The notes: generated from the sequence alone by a model not told the origin. 64,000 nt of DNA from Manis javanica (GCF_040802235.1 NC_133172.1:63681613-63745612), one strand, 5' to 3'; shown: positions 13,180-27,342, numbered from the stretch's first letter. Translations and numbers: made by a program.

Positions 13180-13620
13180 TGCTCCATGGGCCATACACAT
13201 CTAAAATTACTGAGGACCTCTTAAGTGTTTTTTGTTGATGTGGGTCATCAATATTTACCATCTTAGAAATTGAACACTAAGGCTTTGGATAACATTTACG
13301 TATTAAATCATTAAAAGTAGCAATAATAAACCTATAACATTTTAAAAATGAAAACAAATTGTATTTTTCAGGACAAAAAAATGTAGAGAGGCATTCTTTT
13401 ACTTTTTGCCAATCTCTTTGACGTCTGGCTTAATAGGGGACAGCTGGGTTCTCACAGCCCCTCCACATCCAGGCTTCTGGAATGAGTTGTTTTGGTCAAA
13501 GCATGTGAAGACAATCTGGCCTCACATAGGGATGTAGCTGGAAAGGAGAGGAGTGTGCCAAAAGGCCCCACATAATTGAGGACATTCTTCTTTGCTAAAT
13601 TTATGAAAATAGTTTTGACC
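13180..13620. repeat. Old AT-rich interspersed repeat, family uncertain
   Basis: The stretch resembles a common mammalian repeat I have seen in many genomes (blocks GACGTCTGGCTTAATAGGGG and GGCCTCACATAGGGATGTAG). I cannot assign the family with confidence. It is not coding. Confidence 0.4.
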
Positions 13621-14044
13621 TCAGGGGCTCGCTTTGGGAACTGTTCAGTTGTGCATATGTGCTTCTGTGTTAGACACACACGCTGTGCAGCAGGCATGTG
13701 TGGTAGGGGCCCCCAGGCCCTCAGCCTGATGCCAGGGTCACTTGGAGGCAGTTTCCATCCACGTGGACAGCTTTCCGGTCCTCTGCCTACAGGAGGAGCA
13801 GTGATGGGTGAGCCCCTGGGAGCATCGCTCGCCCAGCACAGAGGACACACCAGCTCCCTCTGTCCCAAGAGGGACAATGCTGGGCGTTTAACAGCGCCTC
13901 CCCAAGGTCCCTGAAGAAACGGAGCCCCGGTACGTGGCAGTCACGTACCCTCATCTTGGGCAGTTAGTTGCTGTCCTGCCAATGGGTTTCTGCCCCGGGG
14001 CAAGTTCACTATGGATTCAATGTGACCAAAGAAAATGACAGTAA

Positions 14045-14360
14045 AACATTCCTGGGATGAAAGGGTTTATACCCAACTTTATTTCCACGGTGGCAGGTCA
14101 GTCACTAAAATCCCATTTACTCAGAGCGAGTCTGCATGCAGCAAGCCGGTCTCTGCCTCTGGGCCTCTCTGCCCACACAGCCGTCCTCTGTGCTTCCGTC
14201 CTCAGCGCTGCCACCACTCCAGCCTCTGCTCTGCTCTCCTACAGCCTTGCAGCCGTGCCACCGTGTCTCCCAGAGCACTGGGCGGAGCTCTTTATATAGA
14301 GTCAGTAGCAATGTATTGCCCGCACGTGTGTAGTGAGCTAGCCGACTAGGGCCAGCTGAG
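14045..14360 (-). mobile_element. Probable solitary LTR (fossil)
   Basis: Read on the minus strand, a TATATAAA box near 14291-14298 is followed about 200 bases later by an AATAAA signal near 14079-14084. This is the promoter-to-poly(A) layout of an LTR. No internal retroviral region adjoins it. Family and exact ends are uncertain; divergence suggests an old copy. Confidence 0.35.
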
Positions 14361-15014
14361 AATCCACTCTCATTTTATCCACAGTTGCATGGAGGTCACC
14401 TGCTCGTGAACACACGTTTTATGGACCCCTTCCTTGTCTCACTTCCTCACCACCTACTTCTTGGGCCCATCTCCCAAATAAATGATTTGCCTCTATATTC
14501 TTGTGTCTACCTTCTGGGACACTCAAGCAGACTGCGCACCATTCTTCTGGATATACGGCACAACACTGAAACCTCAGCAATGCTTTCTAAAACTACAGAT
14601 TCTCTAACTGGGGGCTGGGCCCAGCCCAGTGAATGCAGGGACATGGTGAGGAGCAGCTGTCCAGTGGGAAGCTGGGACTGGGGCCCAGTGGCAGGTGAGG
14701 GAGGGCCTCAGATTCCCCAGGCCTTAGGGCACAGCTGTGTGCTGGCAGAGACAAGGGTGGGGCTGAGGATTCTGCAGGCAAGGCACACCAACGGCTGGAC
14801 AGTCCCCTGGGCCGACCTCTGGGCCACAGCTTAGGTGACCCCATAGGCACTGAATGCCCACCACGTGCCAGACCCAGAACAGGTCCTGCTGTAGAGATTA
14901 AGCCCACAGGCCCTTCAAGGAGCTGGTGTGCGGGCAGATGTGGTGCTCTGGCCCAGGACGGGACTGTGTGGGTAGGGGGTGGGCTCTGGCTCAGCCCAGA
15001 GGGGCAGCTCACCA

Positions 15015-15195
15015 GGTGAGGCCTGGGTTTGAGTCTCAGCAATACCACCCACAGGCACATGGCTCAGCCTCAACTTCTTCATCTGTTTAATGGGCATACC
15101 TGTACCACCTATGTCCTAGGTGGCTGTGTGGCTCAGATGTGTCAATATATGGCAGGTTCTCAGGACTGTACTTGGCACACAGTAAGTGAGCAGGT
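15015..15195 (+). repeat. MIR SINE
   Basis: Sense-strand MIR: GGTTTGAGTCTCAGC, then TCAACTTCTTCATCTGTTTA, then ACTTGGCACACAGTAAGTG. The order matches the consensus, with moderate divergence. Confidence 0.7.
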
Positions 15196-15529
15196 TTGCA
15201 CCATCTGTATTCAGAGTGTGTGTCCCCTCTCCTGGTGCAGCTCTGTCACTGAGGCTTACTCCCAAAACCGTGACTTGCAAGGGAACAGTCACAGACCATT
15301 AATCAACACTCTTGAGCTTATTTTTCAGAAAAGCCCCTGGCAGTCCTCCCCAGACACCCACTAGGTCCAGGCCCAACTGGTCGAGTCACCTGGACCCTGC
15401 ACAGGGCAGATGTATTTGCCTGGTTAGGATGTTCCTGAAGCCCCGGAACAAAAATTCCCCAGGCGACAGAACTGACAATGGCATGTCAGGGGCTTGGAGT
15501 TGAGGATCTGAGGCGAAGAGTGCCACTCG

Positions 15530-15890
15530 TTCTTCTGGGACATAAAATAAAAGAAGGCAACTGGCAATCAACCACAGACGCGTTCCAAATCAGCACGCAA
15601 CAGATAACGTGGCAGCCACCCGGGGGTGGGAAGACCTGAGGAGGCACTTCCCAGACGCCACCATGTCTGCTTCACCACAGCCGCCATCTTAATCGTGCCC
15701 CAAAGGCCTTGAAAGGCTTTCTTGCTGATGAGGGGGAGCTGATGAGGGGGAGACAAATCTGAGCTGCCCTCCCGGCCTCTCTTCTCCTTGCTTTGCTGCC
15801 TGGCAATAAAGCTCCTTCCTTTTGCAAAAGCTACGGTCCTGAGTTTGGTGTGCAGTGTGCATCGGGCCGCGGACCCTTGCTTGGCTACAG
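15530..15890 (+). mobile_element. Solitary LTR of an endogenous retrovirus (fossil)
   Basis: A GC-rich U3-like segment ends in GGCAATAAAGCTCC, the AATAAAG poly(A) signal typical of ERV1-type LTRs. It is followed by a U5-like stretch with TTTGGTGTGCAGTGTGC and CGCGGACCC. No gag, pol or env adjoins it, so this is a lone LTR. The left end is approximate and the ERV1 assignment is by resemblance only. It looks younger than the neighbouring MaLR LTR. Confidence 0.5.
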
Positions 15891-16089
15891 TATCTCACCT
15901 CTGGACAGCTCGTCTTGCCACGTAACCTTGACCTTGCTTCATCACAGGTGGCCCTAAATCCCTTCCCAGAGCCTGGTCTGATTTCTGCACCCTCTTCAGC
16001 TCATAGCAGGGGTGGAAGTGGCACTGCAGGATGTTCAGGGCTCAGTGTAAAAGGGGACATGCCTGCATGCTCTTCCATGGGGACGTGAG

Positions 16090-16325
16090 CTACCTGAGGG
16101 CGCCATGCTGGACAGACCATGTCGGGAGACCAGAGAGAGGCCCACGCAGTCCCGCCATTCCAGCCCTGTCACCGTGGGACCGCAGCCTCGTGAGACCCTG
16201 AGCCAGACCCGTCCTGCTGCACCTCTACCAAATTTCTGACCCGTGTGAGATAATAAATATTATTGCTTTTAAGCTGCTAAGGTTTGGGGTGATTTGTCAC
16301 ACCAGTAGAGAACCAGTACACCTTG
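16090..16325 (+). mobile_element. MaLR-type LTR fragment (fossil)
   Basis: The 3' part of an ERVL-MaLR (MLT1-like) LTR: TGTGAGATAATAAATATTAT, then TTTAAGCTGCTAAGGTTTGG, ending AGAACCAGTACA. Only the LTR is seen. These LTRs date from early eutherian evolution. Confidence 0.65.
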
Positions 16326-16329
16326 TCTG

Positions 16330-16455
16330 GGGCCACAGATACTCAGCAAACATTTGGGTGCCTTCTATGTGCCAGAAGTGAGTTTAATCAAGGTACAACC
16401 CTGATTACTCATTCACTGATATATTTTCTACTACATGTCAGGCACTATGAAATAA
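16330..16455 (-). repeat. L2 or MIR 3' fragment
   Basis: Antisense blocks of the type CTACATGTCAGGCACTATG match the ends of L2 and MIR elements, which share this motif. Short and diverged. Confidence 0.4.
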
Positions 16456-16469
16456 AAACCCCCCTCCTC

Positions 16470-16905
16470 TCTGTGGTCTATAAGACCCTATGTGGCTGGG
16501 CCTGCCTGTCTGCCTTCCTGCCTCCCTCACTCTGCTGCTGCCACAAGGTCCATCTTTCTGCTTCTGTTTCTGGCTCAGGGCCTCTCCACAAGCAGTTCAC
16601 TCTGCTCTGGATTCTTCCCTCGGAGCGTCCTAGGACCACCCCTTCTTGACATTCAGGTCTCGACTCACATCATCCCCTACAAGACGCCTCCCCAACCCCT
16701 CAGTTCTAAAATGGCTCTCTATGGCTGGGTTTTGTATTCTTTATCTGAAATTTTATGTATGTATAATTTCTGTCTCCACTAGAATGTGAGCCTTGAGGTC
16801 AGGGGTCTCATCTGTCTTGTTCTCAACCTGGTGCACAGGGGGTGTGGCACTGGGGAGCTGGGGTCCCGGTGGGCACACAGTGAATACCGGTCGATCAAAT
16901 GAACC
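16470..16905 (+). mobile_element. LINE-2 (L2) 3' fragment
   Basis: The characteristic L2 3' end is readable on the plus strand: a pyrimidine-rich stretch with GGCTCAGGGCCTCTCCAC, then CATTCAGGTCTCGACTCACA, then CCACTAGAATGTGAGCC followed by TGAGGTCAGGGGTCTCATC. It is 5'-truncated with internal gaps; a very old mammalian insertion. Confidence 0.85.
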
Positions 16906-18639
16906 CAGGCACAGTCCTGGGTCTCCAGGTTTTTCCGGGATAAACATCCGTGGACAAGGGTTCTAGCCCCTTTGCCATCTGGTCCCTCCCCTCTAGGTAC
17001 TTTAGCATCTCTATCCCCTTGGCATTCCATACCACAACACTGCAGGTGGAACCTGTGCAGAACAGAGCAGAGAAGGGCTTTTACCTAACTGTACCTCTAT
17101 TAATGCAGCCTCATATGGATCGATCTGTGTGCCCAGGCTTCAATCAAGGCTCCTAGGGTCGGAAGAAACAGAAACGCATTCAGGGGCACTTTCAGCTAAA
17201 GATGCAAACGCGTGCATGGGAAGGCCTAGAGGCTGCTTTGTAGAAGCTTAAAGTCTGGGCCATCATGAGGACTTCCATTAAAAACCATTTGGGTTAGATG
17301 CTGTGTCCGGCGGTCTGTCCCTGGAGCCATCTGGGGCTTGCTGGGGCCTGCTTCTGCCGTCAGGCTCGTGCCCTGCAGCTGGCCAGTGATGGAAGCACTG
17401 TGCAGGCCTCCTCCCAGGAGTGCCCTTGAGGTGGATGTGCCTGGCGGTGTGGGCCAGTCACACAGCTGTGTCAGGGCCAGGTGGTCTACTGGATTTCTCA
17501 GGGGCCCGGGGCCTGCTTCTGGCCCCCTCACCCAGCTCTGAGCCCAGGGTATCACTGTGGTTCCAGGCTGGGTGGGCAAGTGGCAGGACAAATGAAACGC
17601 TGGTGGAGCCTGCTTAGTGTTTAGGAGGCCCTGGGGAGGCCCAGCTGCATCCTGCCTGTCAAGTTGTCTACAGGGGCAGGGCTGAGCCAGACATCTGGCC
17701 AGGAGCCAGATATTGAACTGTCACTTGTGGTCTGAGCCCGCTGACTCACCTCTTCGAGACCAGGTATTTATTTTCTGAATGTGAAACAGTGGGAAAGCAC
17801 CACGTTGCTTGGAGAAACACCACTTCCTGATGAGCAGCTCTGAGCTGAAAGCTTTACACGATGCCCTCGTCCCTGCCACTCTTAAGCGGCTGTGCCCGTA
17901 ACTTACGCTCCCATTACAGCTCTGGAACCCTGCATGCTTGTCCCTCCTCGATGCAATGCAGGCTTGGATTTGCACTGTCCACTTTGACGCAGGTCAGTTC
18001 CAGCTTCCACCCTCAACCACTGTTCTGATTAATAAATGCATTTTACGTGGTGGCCCAGAGCACACAACCCCAAACTCTAACAGAACTGCAGTGCCACTGA
18101 TTCTTGGCCGGCTAATAACTCGCCCCCCAGCAGTTTACAAATTTGGGTCTAATTGCTCACTTCCTTTACTGCCTCTGGGGAAACTCAGCCCTTCACCATC
18201 CACCCCACATCAACCCTCAACCTTGACGGACTCACCGAGTGACATTTGGGCCGAACTTCTCACAGGTACGATTCATGCTGTTTACTGCACAGAACTCAGA
18301 AGCGGCATTAAAGTCCCCTCCCAGCCCTCTCGCAAACACGCCCTCACGGATTTCTTTTTTTTCCAGGCCTGTAGACGCACTTTGGGGCCAGACTTGACTG
18401 CATTTTTTTTTTGTGGCAGGAATTCCACCTGCATTGAGCCTTGCTTGTCGGGTATCAGGTTCTCAAATTTCCCAGGCAACCTAAGCTTTAGGCTTTAAGA
18501 ACTAACACTTCTTACCGATTCAGCCGTTTTGAAAACAGCTCCTCCTTTTTAAAAAGTCACAGATTGAGATATGATCGCCCTATCACAAAGAAGCCGTTAC
18601 TGAACTGTACTGGTTTCGGCATATTCATCTAAGTCCAGC
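16906..18639. other. Intergenic sequence upstream of CDT1
   Basis: No exon recognised. A 186-codon open frame on the plus strand (17938-18498) has no recognisable domain and is probably chance. The rest shows no clear repeat. Confidence 0.45.
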
Positions 18640-19146
18640 CCAGACGGTGCCATCCGCGGCGCGTTGCTCGCTAGACGCGGGCCCTGTCTCCGTCGGTGCC
18701 GAGGGGCGCGGGGGGCATCAGTCTCCAGGCCCCGCCCCCCCCGGCTCAGCGCCCGCGCAGCAGGAGGCCCCAGGGTCGGCTGCTGTTAGTTTAAATCTAA
18801 GCTGGAAGCAGCGCAGCACCCGTGTGCTTGCCGGGACCGCACCAGCCTGGCGCCCGCGCGGAGCAGCACAGAGAGGCCCGCGCCCCCTCCACTCGGACCG
18901 CGGACGCCCCCGGCAACCGGCCGGAAGGGCTGTCCTACGGCGCATGCGTGCGCGCACGGCACTCCCGCCCGACGCCAGCGCGCCTGCGTCCGGGCGCGTC
19001 CATTTCCCGGGCCCCCGCGCTCCGCGCCGGTGGTTCAGCCCATGGGGGGCGGGGCCAGGCGCGGCGGGAAAATCGCTGGGAAGCGCGGCTGCGCTTCCGG
19101 CTCGTTGAGTCTCGTTCTGCGTCCTACTTGCGGTCCCCGGCCCGCC
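18640..19146 (+). promoter_or_regulatory. CDT1: CDT1 promoter and 5'UTR (CpG island)
   Basis: CpG-dense sequence immediately upstream of the CDT1 start. Visible candidate sites are an ETS motif CCGGAAG at about 18921, an NRF1-like GCGCATGCGT at about 18940, and an E2F motif GGCGGGAA at 19063-19070. E2F control of CDT1 in G1/S is established for the gene; that these particular sites act is inference. The island continues into exon 1. Confidence 0.7.
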
Positions 19147-22100
19147 ATGGCGCAGCCCCGCCTCACCGACTTCTTCGCGCGCCGCCGCCCCGGTCCCCGC
19201 GCCGCGCTCCCTAGGGCCAAGCCGGCCTGGCGCACCCCGAGCCCCGCCAAGCCCGCGGCCTGCGTCCCGGCTCCCAGCCCTGCCCGCGGCCGCAAGCGCG
19301 CCCGCCCGCCCGCCGAGCCCGCCCGCGACGAGCCCGCGCCGCCCGCGCGCAGGAGGTTGCGGCTGCTGGCCGACCCGGCGAGGGCGCGGCGCGGGGAACC
19401 TGAGGCCGGGGAAGGGCGCCGGCCGGGGTCCGAAGAGACATGCCCAGGAGGGCGCCTAAGACCGAGGGTAAACTGAGGCCCAGGGGGAACTGCCCCGTGG
19501 CCTGGGCGCGGAGACCGGGTCGGAATGCCGGCGGGGTCGGAGTGGAGGCAGCCGGGTGGGTCACGGGGCCGGTAGGCGGGCAGCGCGGAGACCAGTGCCG
19601 GGGACTTGCTGTGGGGCCTGGGGGTCAGGCCTGGGTAACTGTCCCGAGGAAGGGCTGGTGGGGATGCCAGGCGCCCCGACCTCTCAGCAGGGGCACCCAG
19701 GAGCCTGGCCCGCAGTGCAGAGCAGTCCTTTCCCCCCAGCTGCTGCAGGGCAGGGTCTTACCACCGCTTCACCTCTGGGTCCTTCCCGCCAGGTCTCCAG
19801 CCCCGGTTCCCCGGCTGCTCCTGCCTCCCCGGAGCAGGCGGCCCTCGCAGCAGGCCAGCCGTCCCTCCGGGCAGCCCAGGAGGACAAGGTGAGGCAGGGC
19901 CCAGGGCAGGGGAGCGGGAGCAGCTTGGGGCGAGTGACCAGCTGACAGCACCCTGTGCTCACAGATCACCTGTTCTGAGCTCAAGTCGTGTCTGCAACGG
20001 GCACGGGAGCTGGGGAAACGAGTCCAGGAGCTGAGGACGGCTCAGAAGGATGCTGGGGAACCCAGCGCGCCGGCGGCCGAGGGGCGCCCAGCGGGGCCAT
20101 GGTGAGGTCTCAGGAAAGGGTGGGCTGGTGGGCGGCCTGGCAGGGGGTGGGGGCTGCCCCTTGCAGGGAGCCAGCGTGGTCGGCAGGGTGCTCCGCTCCC
20201 TGGCTTCTTGCCCTTGGTCCCACCTAAGAGGGCGGCACCTCCTGCTTGGGGGGTCCTGCTGGATCTCAGATGTCACAGCCAGCACTTACTGGGTATTTGC
20301 CCTTTATTGCCATGTCTGCCCTCCCTGGGTCCCATGGTCACGTGCCTCTTGGAGATGAGGAAACTAGGGCAGGGGGTGCCAGGGTAACCAGGCACAACAT
20401 GGCAGAGCCTGGGTTTGAGGCCAGGCATTTCTGTTTCCATCCCTGAGAGTGCTTGTGTGGGGGAGACGGGGCCACGCAGGGACTTTGTAAACTGGGGTGA
20501 GGTGTTTTGGGACAATTTTGCAAGCCCCGGGCTTGGGTCTCCCACCACCTTGCCTCTGTTGGGTGCTGGAGGGGGTGTGGGTCTGGTGCCTCTCTCAAGG
20601 TCTGGCTCCTCCCTGGCAGTGAAAAGGTGCCTGCGTACCAGCGCTTCCACGCCCTGGCCCAGCCTGGGCCCCCTGGCCTCGTGTTGCCCTACAAGTACCA
20701 GGTGCTGGCCGAGATGTTCCGCAGCATGGACACCATTGTGGGCATGCTCTACAACCGCTCTGAGACTGTGACCTTCGCCAAGGTCAAGCAGGGTGTCCAG
20801 GACATGATGCGCAAGTGAGTGGGCCCTTGGGGGATGGGGGGCTGGCCCTGTCTGCTACCGCTGACCCTGGCACTCTCCTCAGGCGCTTTGAGGAGCGCAA
20901 CGTGGGCCAGATCAGAACCGTGTATCCTACTTCTTATCGCTTCCGCCAGGAGCGCAACGTTCCCACCTTCAAGGATGGTGTCAAGCGGTCCGATTACCAG
21001 CTCACCATTGAGCCGCTGCTGGACCAGGGTGAGTGTGCTGTGGCCGAGTGCATGTATCTCCGAGCCTGATTTCACCACCCGGATGCTGTGTGGGTGAGAG
21101 GTGCTGGGCACAGGGCCTCGTGGGGCTGGGTGAGCCGGCCCCCGGCTCAGGCCTGGACTCTCCCTGCAGAGGCTAGTGGCACGGTCCCCCAGCTCACGGC
21201 CTCCCGCCTCCTGCAGCGGCGGCAGGTCTTCAGCCAGAATCTGGTGGATCGTGTCCGGGAGCATCACAGGGTGAGTGGGCGCCCCCAAATGATCCGCTCG
21301 GGCCTGATGGGAGGTGTCTCCTTGGGCAGGCCCTGCCCGGTGCCATGCTGTCCCCTCTTGCAGTGCTCCAGCTGCCCCTGCTGTCACTGTCACAGCCCTG
21401 TCTTACCAGCAGGGAACGGGCCCCTCTCAGAGGCCAGATCTAGTGTTCTCTTAACCGCTGCTCTCCATGGCTGTCTCATCAGGGTGGCCCTGGCCCTGGC
21501 TCCCAGCTGAGGGAGGGTCTGACTGGAGCTGAGGGGCAGGGAGCTCAGGGCTGTGGCCTCAGGCCCTGGGAGGCTGGAGATGAGGTCAGTGGGTGCTGTG
21601 GGTGCTCTACACTGTGCCTTCAGCCCAGCTGAGCACCTGGGGCTCAGAGAGGTGAAGTGACTTGCTGTGGCCACCCAGCTGGGATGGGAACCTGGATGGG
21701 CCTGCCCTGTCCCCCCCACTGATGTACCTGGGGTCACCTGGTGCCCCCTCTTGTCACTCAGGCCTTCCTGGCTTCCCTGAACCCCCCCATGGTGGTGCCT
21801 GAGGACCGGCTGACACGCTGGCACCCCCGTTTCAATGTGGATGAAGTGCCTGACATTGAGCCGGCTGAACTGCCCCAACCACCCACTGCGGAGAAGCTGG
21901 CCACTGCCCAGGAGGTGCTGGCCCGTGCCCGCAGCCTGCTGTCACCCCGGGTGAGGCTGGGTAGGGATGTCTGTCCTCTGTGGGCCCTGGGCTGGGGAGA
22001 CCCACCCTCTCCATGATGGAACACTGCCTACTGGCAGGCTCTGCCCTGGGGCACGTGCAGGGGCCCGGATACCCTGGCTGGGCCTGGGCTGGACACACAG

Positions 22101-23223
22101 GGACTCTGCTGGGGCCATGCAGCCTGGGTATGAGGGCCCTCCCCTGTGCTGGAGCAGGGGAGGTATCTTCTGACCCCTCCCCTCTGACCCGGCCCAGATG
22201 GAGAAGGCCCTGAGTGACCTGGTCCTACGCACGGCGGAGCCCAGCAGCCCTGGGTCCCTGAACCCGGCACTGCCAGCCACCCCACCGGCCACTCCACCCA
22301 CTGCCCTGAAGGGGGTGTCCCAGGACCTGCTGGACCGGGTGAGTGTTGGGAGTTCTGGCAGGGGGCCGAGGATTAGCAGCCCACCAACTGCAACCTGTGC
22401 ACACTGCAGATCCGAGCTAAGGAGGTGCAGAAGCAGCTGGCACGGATGACACGGTGCCCAAAGCAGGAGCAGCGGCTGCAGCGGCTTGAGCGGCTTCCCA
22501 CGCTGGCCCGTGTGTTGCGCAGCATCTTTGTGTCTGAGCACAAGCCAGCACTCACCATGGAGGTGGCCTGTGCCAGGATGGCGGGCAGCTACCATGCAGC
22601 CATGAGCCCTGGTGCGTGGGGGCTGGGCTGGGTGGTAGGTTGAGGGTGGGCACCAGGAATTTGCTCCCTTGGTGTGCGAGTGCCTGTGTGCTCTGGGCAT
22701 GCACTACCCTCAAGGTCACCCCGAGCCTCCGCCTGGTCCCACGGCTCACGTGGCATGTCTCCTGTGGGACCACTCGTTCCCACCAAGGCCTCTGGTTCCT
22801 CAGAGCTGCAGCGGGCCTCCCACTGTGGGGCCCTCATGAGGGGTTGGGTTAAGTGGGAGGGTTACCTCTCCACGAGGCTGTCGCTGACCAGGCTTCAGTC
22901 CGTCCATCTTTTGTTCTCTCCTTTGCTTCTCTGCAGGGACAGGCCCAGCCCAGGCCTGGCTCACGGCTGATCTCAGGGTGGGGTGGGAGGGCTACCCCTT
23001 TAGGTGTGCACAGGCCAGGTGGTGCCAGGACTCAAGTCTCATGTGTTCCCTCTCCACAGGGGAGATGGAAAGTCACGTGCGACTCCTCTCTGAGCTGCTG
23101 CCTGACTGGCTCAGCCTCCACCAAATCCGTACCAGCACCTACATCAAGCTGGACAAGGCTGCTGACCTGGCGGGAGTCAGTGCCCGGCTGGCCCGCCTCA
23201 TCTGGGCTGAAGAGGCGCTGTAA
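19147..23223 (+). CDS. CDT1: CDT1, DNA replication licensing factor (10 coding exons)
   Basis: CDT1 loads the MCM2-7 helicase at origins in G1 and is blocked by geminin. Exons: 19147-19467 (or to 19377), 19793-19888, 19965-20101, 20620-20814, 20883-21028, 21170-21270, 21762-21950, 22198-22338, 22410-22611, 23060-23223. Phases join throughout, giving 563 residues (533 with the shorter exon 1) against 546 in human. The N-terminus [14 protein letters not shown] is the PIP degron (Q3, L6, T7-D8, F9-F10, R14) that couples PCNA binding to CRL4-Cdt2 destruction. RRRLRL supplies the cyclin-binding RxL. The geminin-binding winged helix spans exons 4-6 ([31 protein letters not shown]). The C-terminal MCM-binding winged helix is in exons 9-10 ([25 protein letters not shown]). 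The start is chosen by the PIP box; the same frame is open upstream to 19030. The exon 1 donor is unusual (see findings). Confidence 0.95.
20265..20430 (-). repeat. MIR SINE in CDT1 intron 3
   Basis: Antisense MIR pattern: GCACTTACTGGGTATTTGCC, then GAGATGAGGAAACTAGGGC, then GCAGAGCCTGGGTTTGAGG. Confidence 0.6.
21600..21710 (-). repeat. MIR SINE in CDT1 intron 6
   Basis: Antisense MIR core: GGGGCTCAGAGAGGTGAAGT, then GACTTGCTGTGGCCACCCAG, then GGGATGGGAACCTGG. Confidence 0.6.
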
Positions 23224-23378
23224 GCCTCACAGATGTGTGCCTCTCATTCCCGATCCTGATGCACTCTGCTCTCCCTCCTGACTCTCCATGGGGCTCAGAG
23301 GCTGGATCAGGCTGTGGCTGCAGGGCCTGAGGGTCTCAGTCCAGTGTGGATGGCAGGCCCACCCTCGAAGTGTGCGTC

Positions 23379-23384
23379 ATTAAA
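23379..23384 (+). terminator. CDT1: CDT1 poly(A) signal
   Basis: ATTAAA 156 bases after the stop codon, followed by a GT-rich stretch (TGTTGTTG). It gives a short 3'UTR. Confidence 0.75.
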
Positions 23385-23930
23385 CTGATTCCTGTTGTTG
23401 ACCATCTTTGCTGCCATTGGGGGAAGTGGGGTAGGGGAGGGTGGCTTGGCTGCTGGTGCAGGTGTACAGGTTGGGGTAGTGTTGGCAGGATGACACCCCT
23501 GCAAACAGGGATCCTGCAATGGGGAGAGGACCCTGGGGTTGTCTGGGCAGCCCAGTGTCAGCACAGGGTCCTGTAGGAGGGAGGATCCAATGGAATTGAA
23601 AAAAGGATGGTAACCATTGGGTCTGAAGATGGATCTCCAGTTCAGCCTGCAGCCAAGGGGTGTGGGTGCCTTGAGAAGCTGGAAAGTGCAAATAAATGAG
23701 TTCTGGAGTCTCCAGAAGCCAGCCCTGCCCACACCTTGACTTCAGTACTGCTGATCTCTAGAGCTGACACTTGCCTTAGACCATCAAATCTGGGGCAGCG
23801 CCTGCCTGCTGCCCTGGAATGGCTGCCAGGGGAACCGCATGCTCTGAAGGGATGCATGCAGCCAGCCAGGTGGGGTCCCCACACCCTCCCCTGGGCACCT
23901 GGATGAAGAAAAGCCACTCTAGCAAAGAGG

Positions 23931-23936
23931 TTTATT
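23931..23936 (-). terminator. APRT: APRT poly(A) signal
   Basis: AATAAA on the minus strand about 225 bases after the APRT stop. The CDT1 and APRT transcripts converge and should end roughly 500 bases apart. Confidence 0.75.
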
Positions 23937-24160
23937 CACTGTAAACGGATCTGTAGTGCTTGAGCTTGGCTCTGTCCCAGACGATTAGCTCTAAGCTTTG
24001 GCGTTCCCTGAGCCCACAAGAAGGGCTCTAGGCAGCTGGCAGGGCGCTGTAGTCACTACCACAGAAATGACACAGCCCAGGTGGGCAGTCAGTGCCTCTG
24101 GTGGCCAGGAGAGGTCTCTGCAGCCGTGGAGGCTGGAACTTGCAGTGGGCATGGGGCTGG

Positions 24161-26229
<2,069 letters not shown>

Positions 26230-26870
26230 GGTTGCGACTGCGCGTGTCCGTGGCCGGCGGGGCGGGCTCGGGGGCTCCGCGCCTGCGCGGGTGGGCGGTG
26301 CTTCTGGCCCGTCGGGCACCTGGTGGGGCGGGGCCGACTGCGGGGGCGGAGCTTTTGGACCGTCGACGCAGCCGGTGGGGCGCGGAAACGGGCGCGGGGC
26401 GGAGCCGGGCTCGGCAGGAAGTACCGCATATCTTAGATTCTCGGATGACATCGATTTTGGGACGCGCCCTCATTTCTTTATCCTGAACAGATGCGACCGC
26501 GCCCCTGACACCGTCGCGCCGGGCCGCCGTGCGAGTCGAGAGTGATGGGGCACGGCGTCTGCGCAGTCGTGGCCGGGAGCCCAGCCGCAAGCGTGCGTGC
26601 GCTGGCTCTGCCGCGCCTTGGGCGCACCCACTGGCTGTGCGCACCCGCTTCCTTCCTCCCGGCGGGTCTTGGCGGAGCACCTGCTGCGCGGGCCAGGGGG
26701 CAGACACGTGGGTGCACGCATGGACCCGGGGACGTACACACAGTACACACGGGGCGCGCAAACGCGAGGCATAAACGCGGCATAGGCGCGGGCGCCGCCT
26801 GGCTTTCCCTCCAGGAGCGCGCCGCGTGAATTAGGACCGGAGCTCGGTGGCTTAGGAGCAGGAGCGCCCT

Positions 26871-27174
26871 GCGGAGGCCTGGACAGGAGGGCCCGAGCCG
26901 GGGAGCAATTCCCGGAGGACCAGTGGGCCTGGGAGGGACCGGCAAGGGGAGGGGCCCAGCCATCGTGGACGTCGGGGCATGTGGATTCTGGTGCCTGGCT
27001 CCCTTGGGCCTGTGATGGGAGGAGGTCCAAGGAGGCAGGCCTGGCCAGGGGCCCACCCTGAGGGCATAGCCCCCAGCCACAGATGGGGCCAGTGAATCCC
27101 GCTCCAGTGCCCCAACAGAACCCAGTGGGGACAATTTCCCCAAAATGTAATCTCATTTTAAAAAAGCAAGAGCT
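26871..27174. other. Spacer between GALNS 3' end and APRT promoter
   Basis: About 300 bases with no exon or repeat recognised. Confidence 0.5.
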
Positions 27175-27188
27175 AAAATGCCTGTTAC

Positions 27189-27194
27189 TTTATT
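27189..27194 (-). terminator. GALNS: GALNS poly(A) signal
   Basis: AATAAA on the minus strand about 680 bases after the GALNS stop, the first canonical signal seen downstream. It predicts a 3'UTR of about 0.7 kb. Confidence 0.65.
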
Positions 27195-27342
27195 CTTAAA
27201 CTGTTCTCTTTCTACTGTCTGAGTCTTGCAGCAGTACAGCCTTGGCGGGGCAGCCACTGCACAGCGTGGACAGCCTGCTTGGTGGGAGGCAGTGCCACAG
27301 CTCACGGGGGGCTCGTCCTCAGGCTTGGCCACCCTGGGCGGT

